DNA of 64,000 nt, taken from the NCBI GenBank assembly GCA_010671905.1, contig JAAHII010000001.1, positions 372,001-436,000 on the forward strand, read 5' to 3'. This document shows, one piece after another, positions 8,013 through 18,522 of the stretch (positions are counted from its first letter, which is position 1; each line of letters starts with the position of its first letter). The position numbers were made by a program, and so were the translations under genes. Under the pieces are notes generated by a model. That model saw only the letters and a program-made list of their open reading frames with translations, did no database searches and was not told the origin of the DNA. This DNA is from Leptolyngbya sp. SIOISBB. Its GTDB lineage: Bacteria > Cyanobacteriota > Cyanobacteriia > Phormidesmidales > Phormidesmidaceae.

Positions 8013-11000
8013 ATGAAAATTCTTGCTGGTTCATGTAAGAAAATCAACTTTATAAGCTCAAGAAGACTTAAACAAATAATTCTCTTGCTGCTATTTTTTA
8101 TTTCCCTGACATTGCCTCAAGCGTTTACAAGTGCATTACAAGCATCTGATTCTTCTAGTGCCGAAATATGTCCTAGTGGGGGCCAACCGGTTTATCTAGA
8201 CATACATCTGTTTTTTTGTTTCAAGCCCGATGGTGAATTATTCAAAGGGCCAGGGCATGAAAAATTAGACAAAAAAGAACTGGAAGAGAGAAGACTAGAA
8301 GAAGTGAGAGCAGAGCTTAGAAAATTTGCCGAAGATAAAAGTTTAATTCTTGATAATCTCAAGAACTGCCTAGCCGACGAGGAAAACAGATGTAAAAATG
8401 AAGACAATTCTGACAAGCTATCGAGAATAATAATCGATTACCGTGATCCATCTAGTCCACCGAAAAATAAATATAATCCTTTTCCAAAAAATGAAGATAA
8501 ACACGTTATCTTTTTTGGCTTGCAGGAATTCGAACTGCGTAATAGTAATCTAGATGAGCAGGAAGACTTAGCCAGTTATCTTTTCGAAAGCATCAAAGCA
8601 GCTATAAAGGAATACAGGAAATCAATATGTGAAAACACTAGTCAGAGAGTGAAAATTCCATGGCCGAACAAAGATTCGGAGGCAACCTTATTCTGCGTTA
8701 AAACGGCAATCAAGGACGGTGAAAGCATACGTTCACGAGCAAACAGGATCAATAAACACTTAAATGAGATTGTGACAGGAGAAATTAATGTTGAAGATAT
8801 CGGAATTGCTTCGGTATCTGATCTTAACTTTAAGTTAGACAATTATCATATAGGTGAGAATACAAAAGCTTACGCAATTGTCAACTACAACAATAACTTA
8901 GGAAAGGCAGATCCTATTCTGATTGTAACTGAATTGGACACGAGATTACTGGATCAAAATAGTGAGGCTGAACTTACTGAAGAAAATAGTGACACTAATC
9001 CTGCTGACGAAGATAGTCCTGCTGATCCGGCTGCTGAGGTCATAAACGACTATTTCTCAACAATTGTACAAGCAGTTAAAAATTTTGGGGAAGAAAGTGC
9101 CGCTGTAAATTTAAATTTTGGAGTGTATGGAACGGATTTTCCTGGATGGTTATTTCGAAGAGTATGGAATCAGAAATTACCAGAGAAAGTTTTTGAGGTT
9201 GAGGAGAGTAGCAACCATTATAATTCCTATTATCGAGCAACCAAGATAAGCAATAAGATTAACGAAATTTCAAGATCTCGAGTACTTATGCCCCACAGTA
9301 TAAGGTTTTATAGCAAGAAAAGTGGGTCTGAAATTTATAAAATAATTTGCGATAAAGAGGAGACAGGGAAGGCAGAGATAGCATGCTTAAGTAAAAATTT
9401 AAATGAGCCTGGAAATACAGTTATTCTTGCACAAGAAGGGGCTTCTGTTGGTGATAACGACGTTATTATGACAATTAATCCTGATGGTCTACAACAACCC
9501 AGACAGTCTTCGGCTGACGACGAGAAATCATGGATTTCAGCAATAGCCCTGAAAGCTGTCCGGGCTATCGTAGATGACACAAATCTCGAAGTAGAACGGG
9601 CTGACGAGAAATCATGGATTTCAGCAATAGCCCTGAAAGCTGTCCGGGCTATCGTAGGTGACACAAATCTCGAAGTAGAACGGGCTCAAGAAAATCGTGA
9701 TGCAATCCAGCATAGACTTGAACTTTACAGGCTCAATATTTTTCTCACGATTGAACTGTTGTTCATATGCTCATTTCGGTTACTGGATCACTGCTTTTGT
9801 CGCAATCACAAAGATCTTAACGTGGAGAAGAAAGGGATTCTTGGTTATCCAATTTCTTTTAGAAAAGTAGTCCTTGTCAGTTGCTCAATTCTTTTAATTT
9901 TACTGAACACATTCTTATTGCCCTGCTTCTTTCCAGGAATGCACTTTGAAGAGCTTGGACTGTTTCCCTCCTCATACATTGTAATTATTATATTATCTCC
10001 TGCTGTTCTATTTTTAGCATCCGAAGTACTTTACAATCAAAAAATAATTCTAAGAAGAATACATGTATCTCTGAGAAGAAAATTACATTTCTCTTCAAGA
10101 AAAAAGATACACGCATTTCTAGAAGGAATATATACACATCTAAAGGAATTTAAGCACTTAGATCTTCCTATACATGTTGTGCTATTTATAATATGTGTCT
10201 ACATTTTACTTGATCTATTATTTAACTATAATCTCTCTAAGTCTTTTGGTCTACAGTTTGAGGATGTAAGGAGGTATCTTGGCAGTGAATTTTTGACACT
10301 TTTTGCTACAGTTCTTGCTGGAATAGCTACCTTCTATATTTTAAGTTTAGGTTTCCTCCTGATTTGCTACTGGAGAAAACGTAGCTTTCCATTCAGTAAA
10401 AAGGAATTCTGGTTTTTCTTCAGCAATCGGAAAGAAGTCGATCCTCGCGCTGAAGTGTGGATACATATTATCTTGATCGTCTCGACTATCTTCACTGTCG
10501 CAATTTCTGCGCAGTATTTTCCTGGGTCAAATGCACGTTACTTTGCGGGGTTCGCGGCTATTATAGGTCTTATATTTACTTGGAGTGGAGCTGCTGCTAT
10601 TGCTGATTTTATTTCTGGTATTATCCTCATATTCTTCACAGATATTGACGAAGGAGATTGGTTAAAAGTTGGATCTTTGGAAGGACGGCTGGTTGACCAA
10701 AATCTTTTAGTCCATAGCATCAAGACAACCAAGAATACGATTTTAACTATTCCGAATTCTAAAGTTTTCAAAGATGTTACCGTTGACTACACATTATCTC
10801 GTAGGATAACTGGAGAAGGCAATGAACTTGATGGTTTGATCATTTTGCATACAAATTTGACTATTGGTTATGATGTTCCTTTTGAAGATATTGAAAATGC
10901 CCTCAAGGATGCAGTAGAAAGTACAAAAGATCTTATTGAATCTAAAAAGGTCGATCTGCTTTTTCAGCCACTAATACAAGCAAAGAAAGGAGATTATAAA

Positions 11001-11738
11001 CTTGAGCAATTATTAGATGAATTAGTCAAAAAAGGTAAATTAGATATGTCGAGCACTAATGGAAATGATCAGGGTGAGGAGTATTATAAGTTTGGCGTAA
11101 CTCATAGAAAAGGCGAAGATATCGAACGCCTTGTTTGTGAGCTTGGCATAACTTACAAACAAGGCAAAAATATCGAACATCTCTTTGATGAGCTTGTTGA
11201 AAAATATAGAACGCGGGAAGATATAAAATATTTTTTTGATGAATATGGTGTGACTTATAGTGAATGGGAAGATATAAAATATCTCTTCCATAAGGTCGGC
11301 ATAACTAATATGAAATCGGAAGATATACCTGATAATATAGACTGGGAAAGTATAAAACATCTCTTCGGTTTTCGCACTAAATTGAAAGAAAAAAGATCAG
11401 AGATTAATCCCTTTGTACTTGCAGTAAGCTTAGATGACTTCTATATTAGTTATGAGTTGAATGCTTACCTAAATCCTATTGTGACTTACCTAAAGCCAGA
11501 ATTGAGACCTAGGATTTATTCTGACCTGCATAAAAACATTCAGAAGGAATGTCTCAATAAAGGTATTGAAATTTTATCTCCTCACTACGAAGCAGCGAGA
11601 CGCGGCGACATTCCTGCTGTACCACAAGAATCTCTCCCGAAGTTTATTAAAGATTCTGTTTACAAAGCGAAGGTAGTTAGAGAAGTCGAATCTATAGAGA
11701 ATTCCCATTCCGAAAATACGGAAACCGAAAGGGGTTAA
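8013..11738 (+). CDS. Large MscS-family mechanosensitive channel-like protein
   Basis: A 1241-residue membrane protein, much longer than small-type MscS (about 290 aa). A hydrophobic leader lies at about 20-40; residues 45-560 form a polar, probably periplasmic domain; at least six further membrane segments lie between about 575 and 865. The pore-lining helix and beta domain are recognisable in 'GFAAIIGLIFTWSGAAAIAD' and 'DIDEGDWLKVG', and 'TILTIPNSK' is the conserved MscS beta-domain end. The C-terminal cytoplasmic domain is interrupted by about 120 residues of ~20-aa repeats with a 'GEDIxxLFDELG' theme. The gene is clearly more AT-rich than its neighbours, with different codon use, suggesting transfer. 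ATG 8013 is preferred to GTG 7989. The ligand or gating cue is unknown. Confidence 0.8.
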   Translation: MKILAGSCKKINFISSRRLKQIILLLLFFISLTLPQAFTSALQASDSSSAEICPSGGQPVYLDIHLFFCFKPDGELFKGPGHEKLDKKELEERRLEEVRAELRKFAEDKSLILDNLKNCLADEENRCKNEDNSDKLSRIIIDYRDPSSPPKNKYNPFPKNEDKHVIFFGLQEFELRNSNLDEQEDLASYLFESIKAAIKEYRKSICENTSQRVKIPWPNKDSEATLFCVKTAIKDGESIRSRANRINKHLNEIVTGEINVEDIGIASVSDLNFKLDNYHIGENTKAYAIVNYNNNLGKADPILIVTELDTRLLDQNSEAELTEENSDTNPADEDSPADPAAEVINDYFSTIVQAVKNFGEESAAVNLNFGVYGTDFPGWLFRRVWNQKLPEKVFEVEESSNHYNSYYRATKISNKINEISRSRVLMPHSIRFYSKKSGSEIYKIICDKEETGKAEIACLSKNLNEPGNTVILAQEGASVGDNDVIMTINPDGLQQPRQSSADDEKSWISAIALKAVRAIVDDTNLEVERADEKSWISAIALKAVRAIVGDTNLEVERAQENRDAIQHRLELYRLNIFLTIELLFICSFRLLDHCFCRNHKDLNVEKKGILGYPISFRKVVLVSCSILLILLNTFLLPCFFPGMHFEELGLFPSSYIVIIILSPAVLFLASEVLYNQKIILRRIHVSLRRKLHFSSRKKIHAFLEGIYTHLKEFKHLDLPIHVVLFIICVYILLDLLFNYNLSKSFGLQFEDVRRYLGSEFLTLFATVLAGIATFYILSLGFLLICYWRKRSFPFSKKEFWFFFSNRKEVDPRAEVWIHIILIVSTIFTVAISAQYFPGSNARYFAGFAAIIGLIFTWSGAAAIADFISGIILIFFTDIDEGDWLKVGSLEGRLVDQNLLVHSIKTTKNTILTIPNSKVFKDVTVDYTLSRRITGEGNELDGLIILHTNLTIGYDVPFEDIENALKDAVESTKDLIESKKVDLLFQPLIQAKKGDYKLEQLLDELVKKGKLDMSSTNGNDQGEEYYKFGVTHRKGEDIERLVCELGITYKQGKNIEHLFDELVEKYRTREDIKYFFDEYGVTYSEWEDIKYLFHKVGITNMKSEDIPDNIDWESIKHLFGFRTKLKEKRSEINPFVLAVSLDDFYISYELNAYLNPIVTYLKPELRPRIYSDLHKNIQKECLNKGIEILSPHYEAARRGDIPAVPQESLPKFIKDSVYKAKVVREVESIENSHSENTETERG
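9519..9686 (+). repeat. Tandem 84-bp in-frame duplication inside the MscS-like gene
   Basis: Two adjacent 84-base units (9519-9602 and 9603-9686) differ at a single visible base (gatgac versus ggtgac). Each encodes 28 residues beginning 'DEKSWISAIALKAVRAIV', placed just before the first of the central membrane segments. Near identity implies a recent duplication; it is in frame and leaves the gene open. Confidence 0.95.
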
Positions 11739-12378
11739 TGGCTGCCGCCATTCCATTTGATGTTGAAATTGCAGTTAATACCTGACAAGAGTTTCAGTTT
11801 GATATTCTTTCAAGAGTCAAGTCAGGCCGTTATCTTGCATAGCTTGAGCCGATGACACACCCTCATTTCAAAAGCCAGTCGGCAACTAAAACGGGATAAC
11901 CTGTGCAACATCTGCATCAGTGGTCTTAGAGACCATTATGTTGAGGCAGAGGAAATTAAAGGTACGGATCATCAGTCGGTTCTGCAGCAAGCTGACGCCA
12001 CAATTATTAAGCGATATCTAGCGGAGTAAAGGGTCTAATAATCTCCTGCGCCCACAGCCAGTAACGTCACTTTTTAAGAGACTCGTGCTACCGGGAGCGA
12101 CGCCCTACCCGTCCAGCCGACGATACAGTTCAGCGATCGCAGTGGCCGAGGACGGCCTGCGATCGCATCGCCTGGAGCCAACCCCTACCCACCGGGCGCA
12201 ATGGCGAATTCATCAGCGTCATGACCCGTAAGCGCACAATTCCTTAACGGGTAGGGGTACTAGAATCCCGGTTTCTTCGATCACAGTTTTACCGAATGAT
12301 GGATCCTGTACCAGAAACCGGGGTTCTGGGAGTTCTGAGATTATGTTCTGAGAATGGGGGATATCTTCCTACGATCGC
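11739..12378. other. Intergenic region with an unrecognised 50-codon remnant and a hairpin
   Basis: A frame at about 11880-12029 reads 'CISGLRDHYVEAEEIKGTDH' and ends at TAA 12027-12029, without a start; I do not recognise it and it may be a gene remnant. At 12262-12276 and 12313-12327 lie inverted arms (agaatcccggtttct / agaaaccggggttct) with a 36-base loop, a type of repeat scattered in cyanobacterial spacers. The stretch lies between two convergent genes. Confidence 0.45.
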
Positions 12379-15300
12379 CTATGCCCCGATCGCGCCTAAG
12401 ACCTCTAATGTCGCCTTTTGAGCATCAGTGAGTCCCTGGGCTCCGGTGATATCCATACCTTCATAGGGGCGATCGCCCCTCAGCGTTTTTAAGCATTCAC
12501 CCGTTTTAACGTCCCAGAGTTTGATCGTTTCATCTTCACTGACACTGGCCAGCGTGTTGCCTTGAGGATTGAAGGCCAGCGATCGCACGACATTGGCGTG
12601 GCCCACCAATGTCTTCACACACTTGCCATCGTGGACATCCCAGAGCTTCACAGTTTTGTCAGCGCTACCACTGGCTAGGAGATGGCCTTGCGGGCTAAAT
12701 GCCACCGACCAGATCCAATTTGTGTGTCCTTTCAAGGTTCTCAGACAGTATCCAGTTTGGGCATCCCAAAGACGCAGGGTCTTATCCGAACTCCCACTCG
12801 CGATCGTCAGCCCATTCGCATCACCCGCCTCAGAACTACAGGCAACGGTCCAAACCATGCCGGTATGTCCTGACATCACCCTCAGACACTGACCACTATT
12901 GACCTCCCAGAGCCGGACTTGCTTGTCGGAAGACCCACTCACCAACGCTTGTCCATCGGGGCTAAAAGCCACCGATCGCACCTGACTGGGATGCGCTAGC
13001 ACGGCCAACCGGTGACCATCTTGAATATCCCAGAGGTGAATGGTGCGGTCGTGGCCGCCACTGGCGAGGAGTTGACTTTGGGGGCTAAACGCCACCGACC
13101 AAACGGTATTCGTGTGTCCCGGCAGTGTCCGCACACAGCGGTGGCGCTGGATGTCCCAAATTTTCACAGTTTGATCCGCACTGCTACTGGCAATCAAACG
13201 GTTATCCGAATGAACGGCCACCGACAAAATCCAGTTCTGGTGACCGACGAAGGTTTTGAGACACCGTTCCCGTTCGATATCCCAAAGCTTAACGGCATAG
13301 TCATCGCTGCCGCTGACCAGGGTTTGCCCGTCGGGGCTAAAGGCGATCGCGCGCACGGCGTTGGCATAGCCGGTCAATGACTTTAAACAGTGTCCCGTTT
13401 GGGTCTGCCAAACTCTGACGGTTTGGTCTTCACCGCCGCTGACCAGGGTGCGGCCATCGGGACTAAAGGCGATCGACCAAATCCAATTGCTGTGGCCAGA
13501 CAGAGTCTTGAGGCAGCGCCCCTCCGGTACGTGCCATATCTTTATGGTTTGATCACCGCCGCCGCTCACGAGTTCCTGACCGTCAGGACTAAAGGCCACG
13601 GAGCGCACGGCATGGGTATGGCCGGTGAAGGTTTGGCGGCACTGCCCCGTCTGCACATCCCAAACCTTGACGGTTTCATCGGTGTTGCCCGTGGCGATCG
13701 CCTGACCATCGGGACTAAACGCCAGCGACCAAAAGCTGTTGGCATCCTTTACGGTGTGCAAGCATTCACCGCTCTCCAACTCCCAAATGTTGAGCCGTTG
13801 ATCCCAACCGGCGGACGCGATCAGTTGACCATCCGGGCTAAAGGCGACCCCTTGCACATAATTCGTATGTCCCTTCAGAGTGTTGAGACAACGGCCCTCT
13901 AAATCCCAGAGTTTGACCATCTGATCGGAACTGCCGCTCGCGACGAGCTGGCCATCAGGGCTAAACACCACCGACCGCACCCAATTCGTGTGCCCTTTCA
14001 AGGTGTGCAGACAGCATCCGGTTTTGACATCCCAAATTTTTACCGTTTGGTCGGCGCTGCCGCTCACCAGCCATTCACCATTGGGACTAAAGGCGATCGA
14101 CCAGATCCAGCCATCATGGCCACGACAGCAGCCATATTCTTCACCGTTCGCCAACTGCCAAAGTTGAATGACCCCGCTTGTCCCGGCGGCGGCAAACAGA
14201 CTGCCATCGGGACTGACGGCGACGGCATGAATGCCCCCGAAGGCATCGTAAAAAGTCGTTTGTGAAAAGTGGGCCTGGGAAAAATTGGCCTGATGGAGGT
14301 TGAGTCCCTGCAAATAGGCTTGCCAGATCGTGAGATGGGAAAAGTCACAGTGGGTGACTTCAACCTGGAGCTGACGCATGAGGTTGAGGGCATTACCGCC
14401 TGCGTAACCGGATTGTGCGGGCGGTTTGCCGCGTAAAGGGTCGAGGCACTGAGTGAGCATCGTCGCAATCTCTGCGGCACTGCCGAGATGGGCTAAAAGC
14501 TGCTGGGCAATCGGTTCGAGGATGAGGTTAAATTGTGTGGCTTGAACAATGTCATTCGCGGTCGTTTTGAGTAACGCATGGCGGATCAGCCGGGCCAGTT
14601 TTTGCTCGGTGATTTCCGTGACCACCTGCTCAATTAACCGTTCCGTGACGTATTCCATCACCACCGGCTGCTGAGTATACTGCCTGGATTGTTGCTCAAT
14701 CAGCGATCGCCAGCCAAGGGATTCGAGGGCTTCGAGGAGTTTTGAGCGGGTAACCGCAGGCACCATATCGCTCGCCAGCGCAGGAATAGAAGTCCACTCA
14801 CGGTTGATGGCCAACCAGTACATGATGTTTTTTTCCAGGGCCGAGAGCCGCTCAAACTGTTGATCAAGGAGTCGCTGGGTGCCGTTAAAGAGAAAGACGC
14901 CCTCGTCTAAAAAGGGGCCAATCTCCCCGTCAAATAAGGACTGAATCGACCCCGCCGCAATTTTTAACGCCAAGGGGCTACAGCCATAGCGTTCGCAAAG
15001 CTGTTGTTTTTGCTGGGGGCTGCCCACCAGATCTTTGGTCTCGATAACGCCCAAAGCTGTTTTGAGGGAGCCGCGCAGCTGGAGCGATCGCACCGCCAGC
15101 TCCATCCCTTCAAAGATGGCAATTTCCGCTGGTTTTTCGCGACTGGTGATGAGCACACAGCTTTGGTGCGGCGCTTCCCCCAACAGGCGAAACAGGTCGC
15201 CATAGCGCTCATAGCCGACGCGATATTGTCCAGCCCGATTGCTGGCCTGAAGAATGGTCTCGACATTATCTAAAATCACCAGGCAGCGAGACGCTTGCAA

Positions 15301-15948
15301 CCAGTGCCGGAGACGATTGGGTGTCGCCTCTGAGTCTGTTTGATCCGATAAAAAGAGCACCAGATCCTGTAACAGGCTGTCTAACGGAGGCGCGTTCCGC
15401 AGCGATCGCCAAACCACAGCGTCAAACTCCCCCTGCAGCTGCTGGGCCAGCTTCACCGACAGGGCACTCTTGCCAATGCCCCCCATGCCCAAAATCCCCA
15501 CTAGCCGACAGCGATCGCTCTGTAGCCAGGTTTCCAGGGTGGCTAACTCCTCCGTCCGACCATGAAAGATCGAGACATCGGGAGCCTCGCCCCAATCAAC
15601 TTGTCCGGTGGCGATTTCCCCATGAGCGATCGCCATCTTTGGCACTGAGGCGGGGAAATCGTCGGCGATGGCTTCTGGGTGAACATAGTCTGCTGGCGTC
15701 AGCGTCAGGCCAAATGCCTCAAAATAATCAGCGATCGTCTGGCGATCGACCGGTGCCTTGCCAGAGCGCACCTTCGTCAGGGTGTTAATGCTCAGTCCTG
15801 TAATTTGACCGAGAACTTCCAAGGTGTAGGGTTGGCGACCATTGTCTGTGGCGGCTTGCTGGGTTTCTGCCGTTTGCAGTCGTTCCCACCCTTGGGAGGA
15901 GAGTTTTACGCCACGTCTACGTTTCCCTCTTCTCAACCTTTCCACCAT
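12379..15948 (-). CDS. STAND protein: HTH, NB-ARC ATPase and 14 WD40 repeats
   Basis: A 1189-residue protein. An N-terminal helix-turn-helix-like segment (about 40-90, '[19 protein letters not shown]') is followed by an NB-ARC ATPase with Walker A 'GMGGIGKS' at 154-161 and Walker B '[10 protein letters not shown]' near 220, a winged-helix region, a short pentapeptide-like stretch ('[19 protein letters not shown]'), then 14 consecutive WD40 repeats from about 575 to 1150, enough for two seven-blade propellers. The tail '[17 protein letters not shown]' is the usual end in this cyanobacterial family. Such proteins are signalling or defence switches that oligomerise after ligand binding to the propellers. 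The start at 15948 includes a basic leader; the gene is complete. Confidence 0.9.
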   Translation of the reverse strand: MVERLRRGKRRRGVKLSSQGWERLQTAETQQAATDNGRQPYTLEVLGQITGLSINTLTKVRSGKAPVDRQTIADYFEAFGLTLTPADYVHPEAIADDFPASVPKMAIAHGEIATGQVDWGEAPDVSIFHGRTEELATLETWLQSDRCRLVGILGMGGIGKSALSVKLAQQLQGEFDAVVWRSLRNAPPLDSLLQDLVLFLSDQTDSEATPNRLRHWLQASRCLVILDNVETILQASNRAGQYRVGYERYGDLFRLLGEAPHQSCVLITSREKPAEIAIFEGMELAVRSLQLRGSLKTALGVIETKDLVGSPQQKQQLCERYGCSPLALKIAAGSIQSLFDGEIGPFLDEGVFLFNGTQRLLDQQFERLSALEKNIMYWLAINREWTSIPALASDMVPAVTRSKLLEALESLGWRSLIEQQSRQYTQQPVVMEYVTERLIEQVVTEITEQKLARLIRHALLKTTANDIVQATQFNLILEPIAQQLLAHLGSAAEIATMLTQCLDPLRGKPPAQSGYAGGNALNLMRQLQVEVTHCDFSHLTIWQAYLQGLNLHQANFSQAHFSQTTFYDAFGGIHAVAVSPDGSLFAAAGTSGVIQLWQLANGEEYGCCRGHDGWIWSIAFSPNGEWLVSGSADQTVKIWDVKTGCCLHTLKGHTNWVRSVVFSPDGQLVASGSSDQMVKLWDLEGRCLNTLKGHTNYVQGVAFSPDGQLIASAGWDQRLNIWELESGECLHTVKDANSFWSLAFSPDGQAIATGNTDETVKVWDVQTGQCRQTFTGHTHAVRSVAFSPDGQELVSGGGDQTIKIWHVPEGRCLKTLSGHSNWIWSIAFSPDGRTLVSGGEDQTVRVWQTQTGHCLKSLTGYANAVRAIAFSPDGQTLVSGSDDYAVKLWDIERERCLKTFVGHQNWILSVAVHSDNRLIASSSADQTVKIWDIQRHRCVRTLPGHTNTVWSVAFSPQSQLLASGGHDRTIHLWDIQDGHRLAVLAHPSQVRSVAFSPDGQALVSGSSDKQVRLWEVNSGQCLRVMSGHTGMVWTVACSSEAGDANGLTIASGSSDKTLRLWDAQTGYCLRTLKGHTNWIWSVAFSPQGHLLASGSADKTVKLWDVHDGKCVKTLVGHANVVRSLAFNPQGNTLASVSEDETIKLWDVKTGECLKTLRGDRPYEGMDITGAQGLTDAQKATLEVLGAIGA

Positions 15949-16422
15949 CGAGATTCAAAAAGATGCCATCAGATGAAGACTCCAGGGTTGGCTGTCAACT
16001 TTCCGCAACCCGTCTTACTTGCCTTATGGTAGAGCGCTTAAGTTGTGATGAAGATTCAAGTCTTCATTTGTGACCATATCCCTGAGTCATGGGAAATGCC
16101 TGGAAGTCTTATCTGGAATGCCTTCTAGAGCAAAACTCCGAAGCTAATTTTAAGTTGCGCCTTAACTTGGGAGCCTAAGTTGTGAACTTGACTGGTGCCC
16201 TCTAGTGAGCTGAGCCAAGCTAATAACGATTGCATGAGCATCGCTATAGCGACATGCAGTCGAATCAAGCACACCCTGTTCCCTACTCCCTATTCCCTAT
16301 TGCCCTCAAGCAAACGAGATGTCCTTAACCACAATATGCACAGAGCTATATCTGAGCAGTCTAAAGGGCTCTGAAGCACGCTGCTCTTTTGAGTCCCAGC
16401 ACTTGACGATAAGGAACGTACC
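15949..16422. other. Intergenic spacer
   Basis: Upstream of the STAND gene and before the truncated LamG-type leader. It contains a small inverted repeat gaagattcaagtcttc at about 16051-16066 and a short low-complexity run of ccctattccctattg-type units at 16280-16305. No coding similarity was seen. Confidence 0.4.
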
Positions 16423-16500
16423 ATGACTATTCAACCTAAATATCACTGGCAGTTTGACGAAAGAGAAGGGAGTGTCGCACAAGACATGCCATCACCTTAA
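16423..16500 (+). pseudogene. Truncated 5' end of a LamG-family surface protein gene
   Basis: An ATG at 16423, preceded by ATAAGGA, starts a 25-residue frame, 'MTIQPKYHWQFDEREGSVAQ', that matches the first residues of the large proteins at 18523 and 21750, then ends abruptly at TAA 16498-16500. Leader, ribosome site and first 22 codons are conserved; everything after is lost, replaced by an unrelated spacer with a MITE. Confidence 0.85.
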
Positions 16501-16580
16501 ACCCCATCCAGGTTCAGAAGTGGAGGTTTGGTATCTCACCCGACCTCACCGCCTGCGGCACTTCTCCTTGGAAAGAGAGG

Positions 16581-16750
16581 TTTATAGATAAGCCATTCTT
16601 TAGAACATACCTGAGGGTAGATCCCCCTCAATCCCCCTTAAAAAGGGGGACATCCCAGTTTGAGTCGGATAGAGCCCCCTTTTTAAGGGGGCAGCGACAG
16701 CGGGGGATCGACCATCTGCGCTGAGTTCTAGAGATGTGTATAAGCGGCAG
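16581..16750. mobile_element. Second copy of the Tn5-end MITE, one end decayed
   Basis: Inverted relative to the copy at 2833-3060. The right end AGATGTGTATAAGCGGCAG is intact, but the left end reads tttatagataagccattc and has lost the first bases of the inverted repeat. It lacks the small palindromic insert of the first copy. The flanks (ggaaagagagg and ctttccgaggagagg) are part of another short spacer repeat. No target duplication can be recognised. Confidence 0.8.
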
Positions 16751-16902
16751 CCTTTCCGAGGAGAGGAGAGGAGAGGTTTTGATGGGCCAGCATTAACTCC
16801 AGTGTTCAACTTAGACGTGGTTTAAGTGGCCTACGGTAGGGCGATCGCCGCTCAAGCATCGCCTGATTTCAGATAATTTCACGTTTGATGGGTGGTTAGC
16901 TT

Positions 16903-17493
16903 ATGTCGTTTTCACTTCCCGCAAGTCAATCTCCACCTGGGGAAAACGAGACAGATGCAGCCTTAGTTTTTGCCCTGCAACAGGGCAATAAGTCGGCATT
17001 AACGGCCTTATACGATCGCTACTCGCGGCTGGTGTACACGATCGCCTGGCGTATCTTAAACAGTGGCCCCGAAGCGGCAGACTTGACCCAAGAAATCTTT
17101 ATGCATCTCTGGCAAAAATCGACCTATGACCCTAACCGTGGCTCTCTTAGTCGTTTTTTGAGTACCGTCACGCGCAATCGCGCAATTGATCGTGTACGGA
17201 GTGGCAGTAATCGACATCGCATTTTTAAGGGGCTGACTCCTCAGGGGTCATCTGTGGAGGCTTTGTCGCTGCCCGAGGATTGGGCAGTGCAGGGGGAGCG
17301 ATCGCACCAAGTCCGAGAAGCACTACAAGCCCTCCCCAACCGGCAGCGAGATTTATTATGGCTAGGTTTTTACCATGGGCTGAGTCAAGCCGAAATTGCC
17401 CGTCACACGAATATTCCTTTGGGGACGGTCAAGTCGCGGATGCGTCAGGGCTTGATCAACCTCAAAGCAGAACTCCAAGATTTAGCTCATTAG
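16903..17493 (+). CDS. ECF-type RNA polymerase sigma factor
   Basis: A 196-residue sigma-70 family factor with only regions 2 and 4. Region 2 lies at about 30-100 ('ALYDRYSRLVYTIAWRILN', 'DLTQEIFMHLWQ', 'RFLSTVTRNRAIDRVR') and region 4 at about 140-190 ('LQALPNRQRDLLWLGFYHG', 'LSQAEIARHTNIPLGTVKSR'). It directs polymerase to a small regulon in response to stress, often of the cell envelope. Most such genes are followed by an anti-sigma gene; here none follows, only a degraded spacer of about 1 kb. Large surface-type proteins are encoded downstream on the same strand and are candidate targets by position only. Confidence 0.9.
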   Translation: MSFSLPASQSPPGENETDAALVFALQQGNKSALTALYDRYSRLVYTIAWRILNSGPEAADLTQEIFMHLWQKSTYDPNRGSLSRFLSTVTRNRAIDRVRSGSNRHRIFKGLTPQGSSVEALSLPEDWAVQGERSHQVREALQALPNRQRDLLWLGFYHGLSQAEIARHTNIPLGTVKSRMRQGLINLKAELQDLAH

Positions 17494-17556
17494 CCGAATT
17501 AGCCCTCTCTAGAGCGGCGACTGCTTGCAACGCTGATTTTTTCTAGCCAAAAACCT

Positions 17557-17670
17557 CTAGTTCTCAAGGGCACAAGTCGCGATACTCCTCCAGAATCTGC
17601 TCCCGCTTACTCCCCTGCACCTTTGCTGATCACGAATGGTATGCAAATTTACGCCGTTGTGTACTAGATC
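17557..17670 (-). pseudogene. Unrecognised coding remnant, copy 1
   Basis: Read on the minus strand, this encodes 'VHNGVNLHTIRDQQ' and 'SRFWRSIATCALEN', closely matching a plus-strand stretch at 53090-53230 ('VDNGVNLHAMRDGQ', 'SRFWKGIATCAIGE'). The match at protein and DNA level shows that both are copies of one repeat or the 3' end of one gene family. I do not recognise the family. There is no start codon context here. Confidence 0.5.
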
Positions 17671-17928
17671 AATCTTGCTCCTGGGTGACCCAGGTAATCG
17701 ACACCGTTGAACCAGTCGAGCACCCCTCACCGCCACTGGCCCTGCCATCGCCGAAATCTTCACAGGGCAAGGTTTTGAAGGGAATTTGCTTTGCTTTAAA
17801 TCCAAACCGGCAGCTCAGTTGTATTGATATCAGACAGATAAATACTGATTGTTTCGAGGAGGTTCACGTTAGGCATTGCCCAAGTTGTGGTTAGAGATGC
17901 TGGCTCGGTGATGGTATGCCGAGTCATC

Positions 17929-18035
17929 AACGTCAGTTCGGGTTAAGCCAACACTCGTGACTTTCCCCTCCTGGGAGGGGATTGGCAGCTCGATAGGCGG
18001 GGAAGCACTTTCATTCCTTATCCCGAACTCACGTT
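17929..18035. repeat. 107-bp inverted-repeat spacer element
   Basis: The ends are imperfect inverted repeats (aacgtcagttcgggttaa at 17929-17946, ttatcccgaactcacgtt at 18018-18035). Inside is a perfect 7-bp hairpin cccctcc/ggagggg at 17965-17980. It looks like a small palindromic repetitive element. The rest of the 17494-18522 spacer shows no supported gene apart from the remnant and terminator listed. Confidence 0.5.
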
Positions 18036-18238
18036 AATCACAACCGGCCAAGACGATCTGGCAGACGCTAAAAAACGCACCCACAGTTAAACGCTAATTG
18101 CCAGCTATCGTTGGCAATTAACAAAGTTCTTGAAAAGTTCACTTCAGGCGATTTTTCACCAGTGATGCACTGCTCATAAAACGACATTTACCCATCTATT
18201 CCTGAGTGCTTTTTCTTGTCTAAAGCGCTCTTTTGAAA

Positions 18239-18270
18239 CATCCTGAAACTTTTTCAGGATGCTTTTTGTT
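18239..18270 (+). terminator. Rho-independent terminator
   Basis: A 10-bp perfect stem CATCCTGAAA/TTTCAGGATG (18239-18248, 18252-18261) with a 3-base loop is followed by ctttttgtt. It ends whatever transcript crosses the spacer after the ECF sigma gene and insulates the surface-protein gene at 18523. Confidence 0.85.
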
Positions 18271-18522
18271 GTGCGATTTTTTGGGATTTTTAAGTTTTCA
18301 GAATTCAGCAAAAAAAATCTCAAAAAATACTTTTATTTTCTCTGGAATTCTCAAATCAATGATGGAAGTAATTCCATACGCGACTCTTGAATTGATTGAA
18401 AACAACCCAAGAGAACGTTAATCAGTTCCGGTTACGTCTGATTTGTAATTTCAATGCTTTTGAAAACTGAATTTAGACGTAATTAGGCTCTGACATAAAC
18501 CATTCACGTTAGGAAAAAGCCC

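Noticed and set aside
9335-9664. Minus-strand 109-codon frame with an internal repeat in the MscS-like gene
   Set aside because: The repeat simply mirrors the 84-bp duplication of the coding strand.
12569-13902. Several long plus-strand open frames opposite the WD40 gene
   Set aside because: They are antisense shadows of the periodic WD40 repeats, and their residues repeat with the same ~126-base period.
16280-16305. ccctattccctattg units as a CRISPR or tandem array
   Set aside because: Only two or three short imperfect units without spacers; a common low-complexity spacer run.
18233-18421. 62-codon open frame
   Set aside because: It starts inside a perfect terminator hairpin, has no ribosome site and no family pattern.
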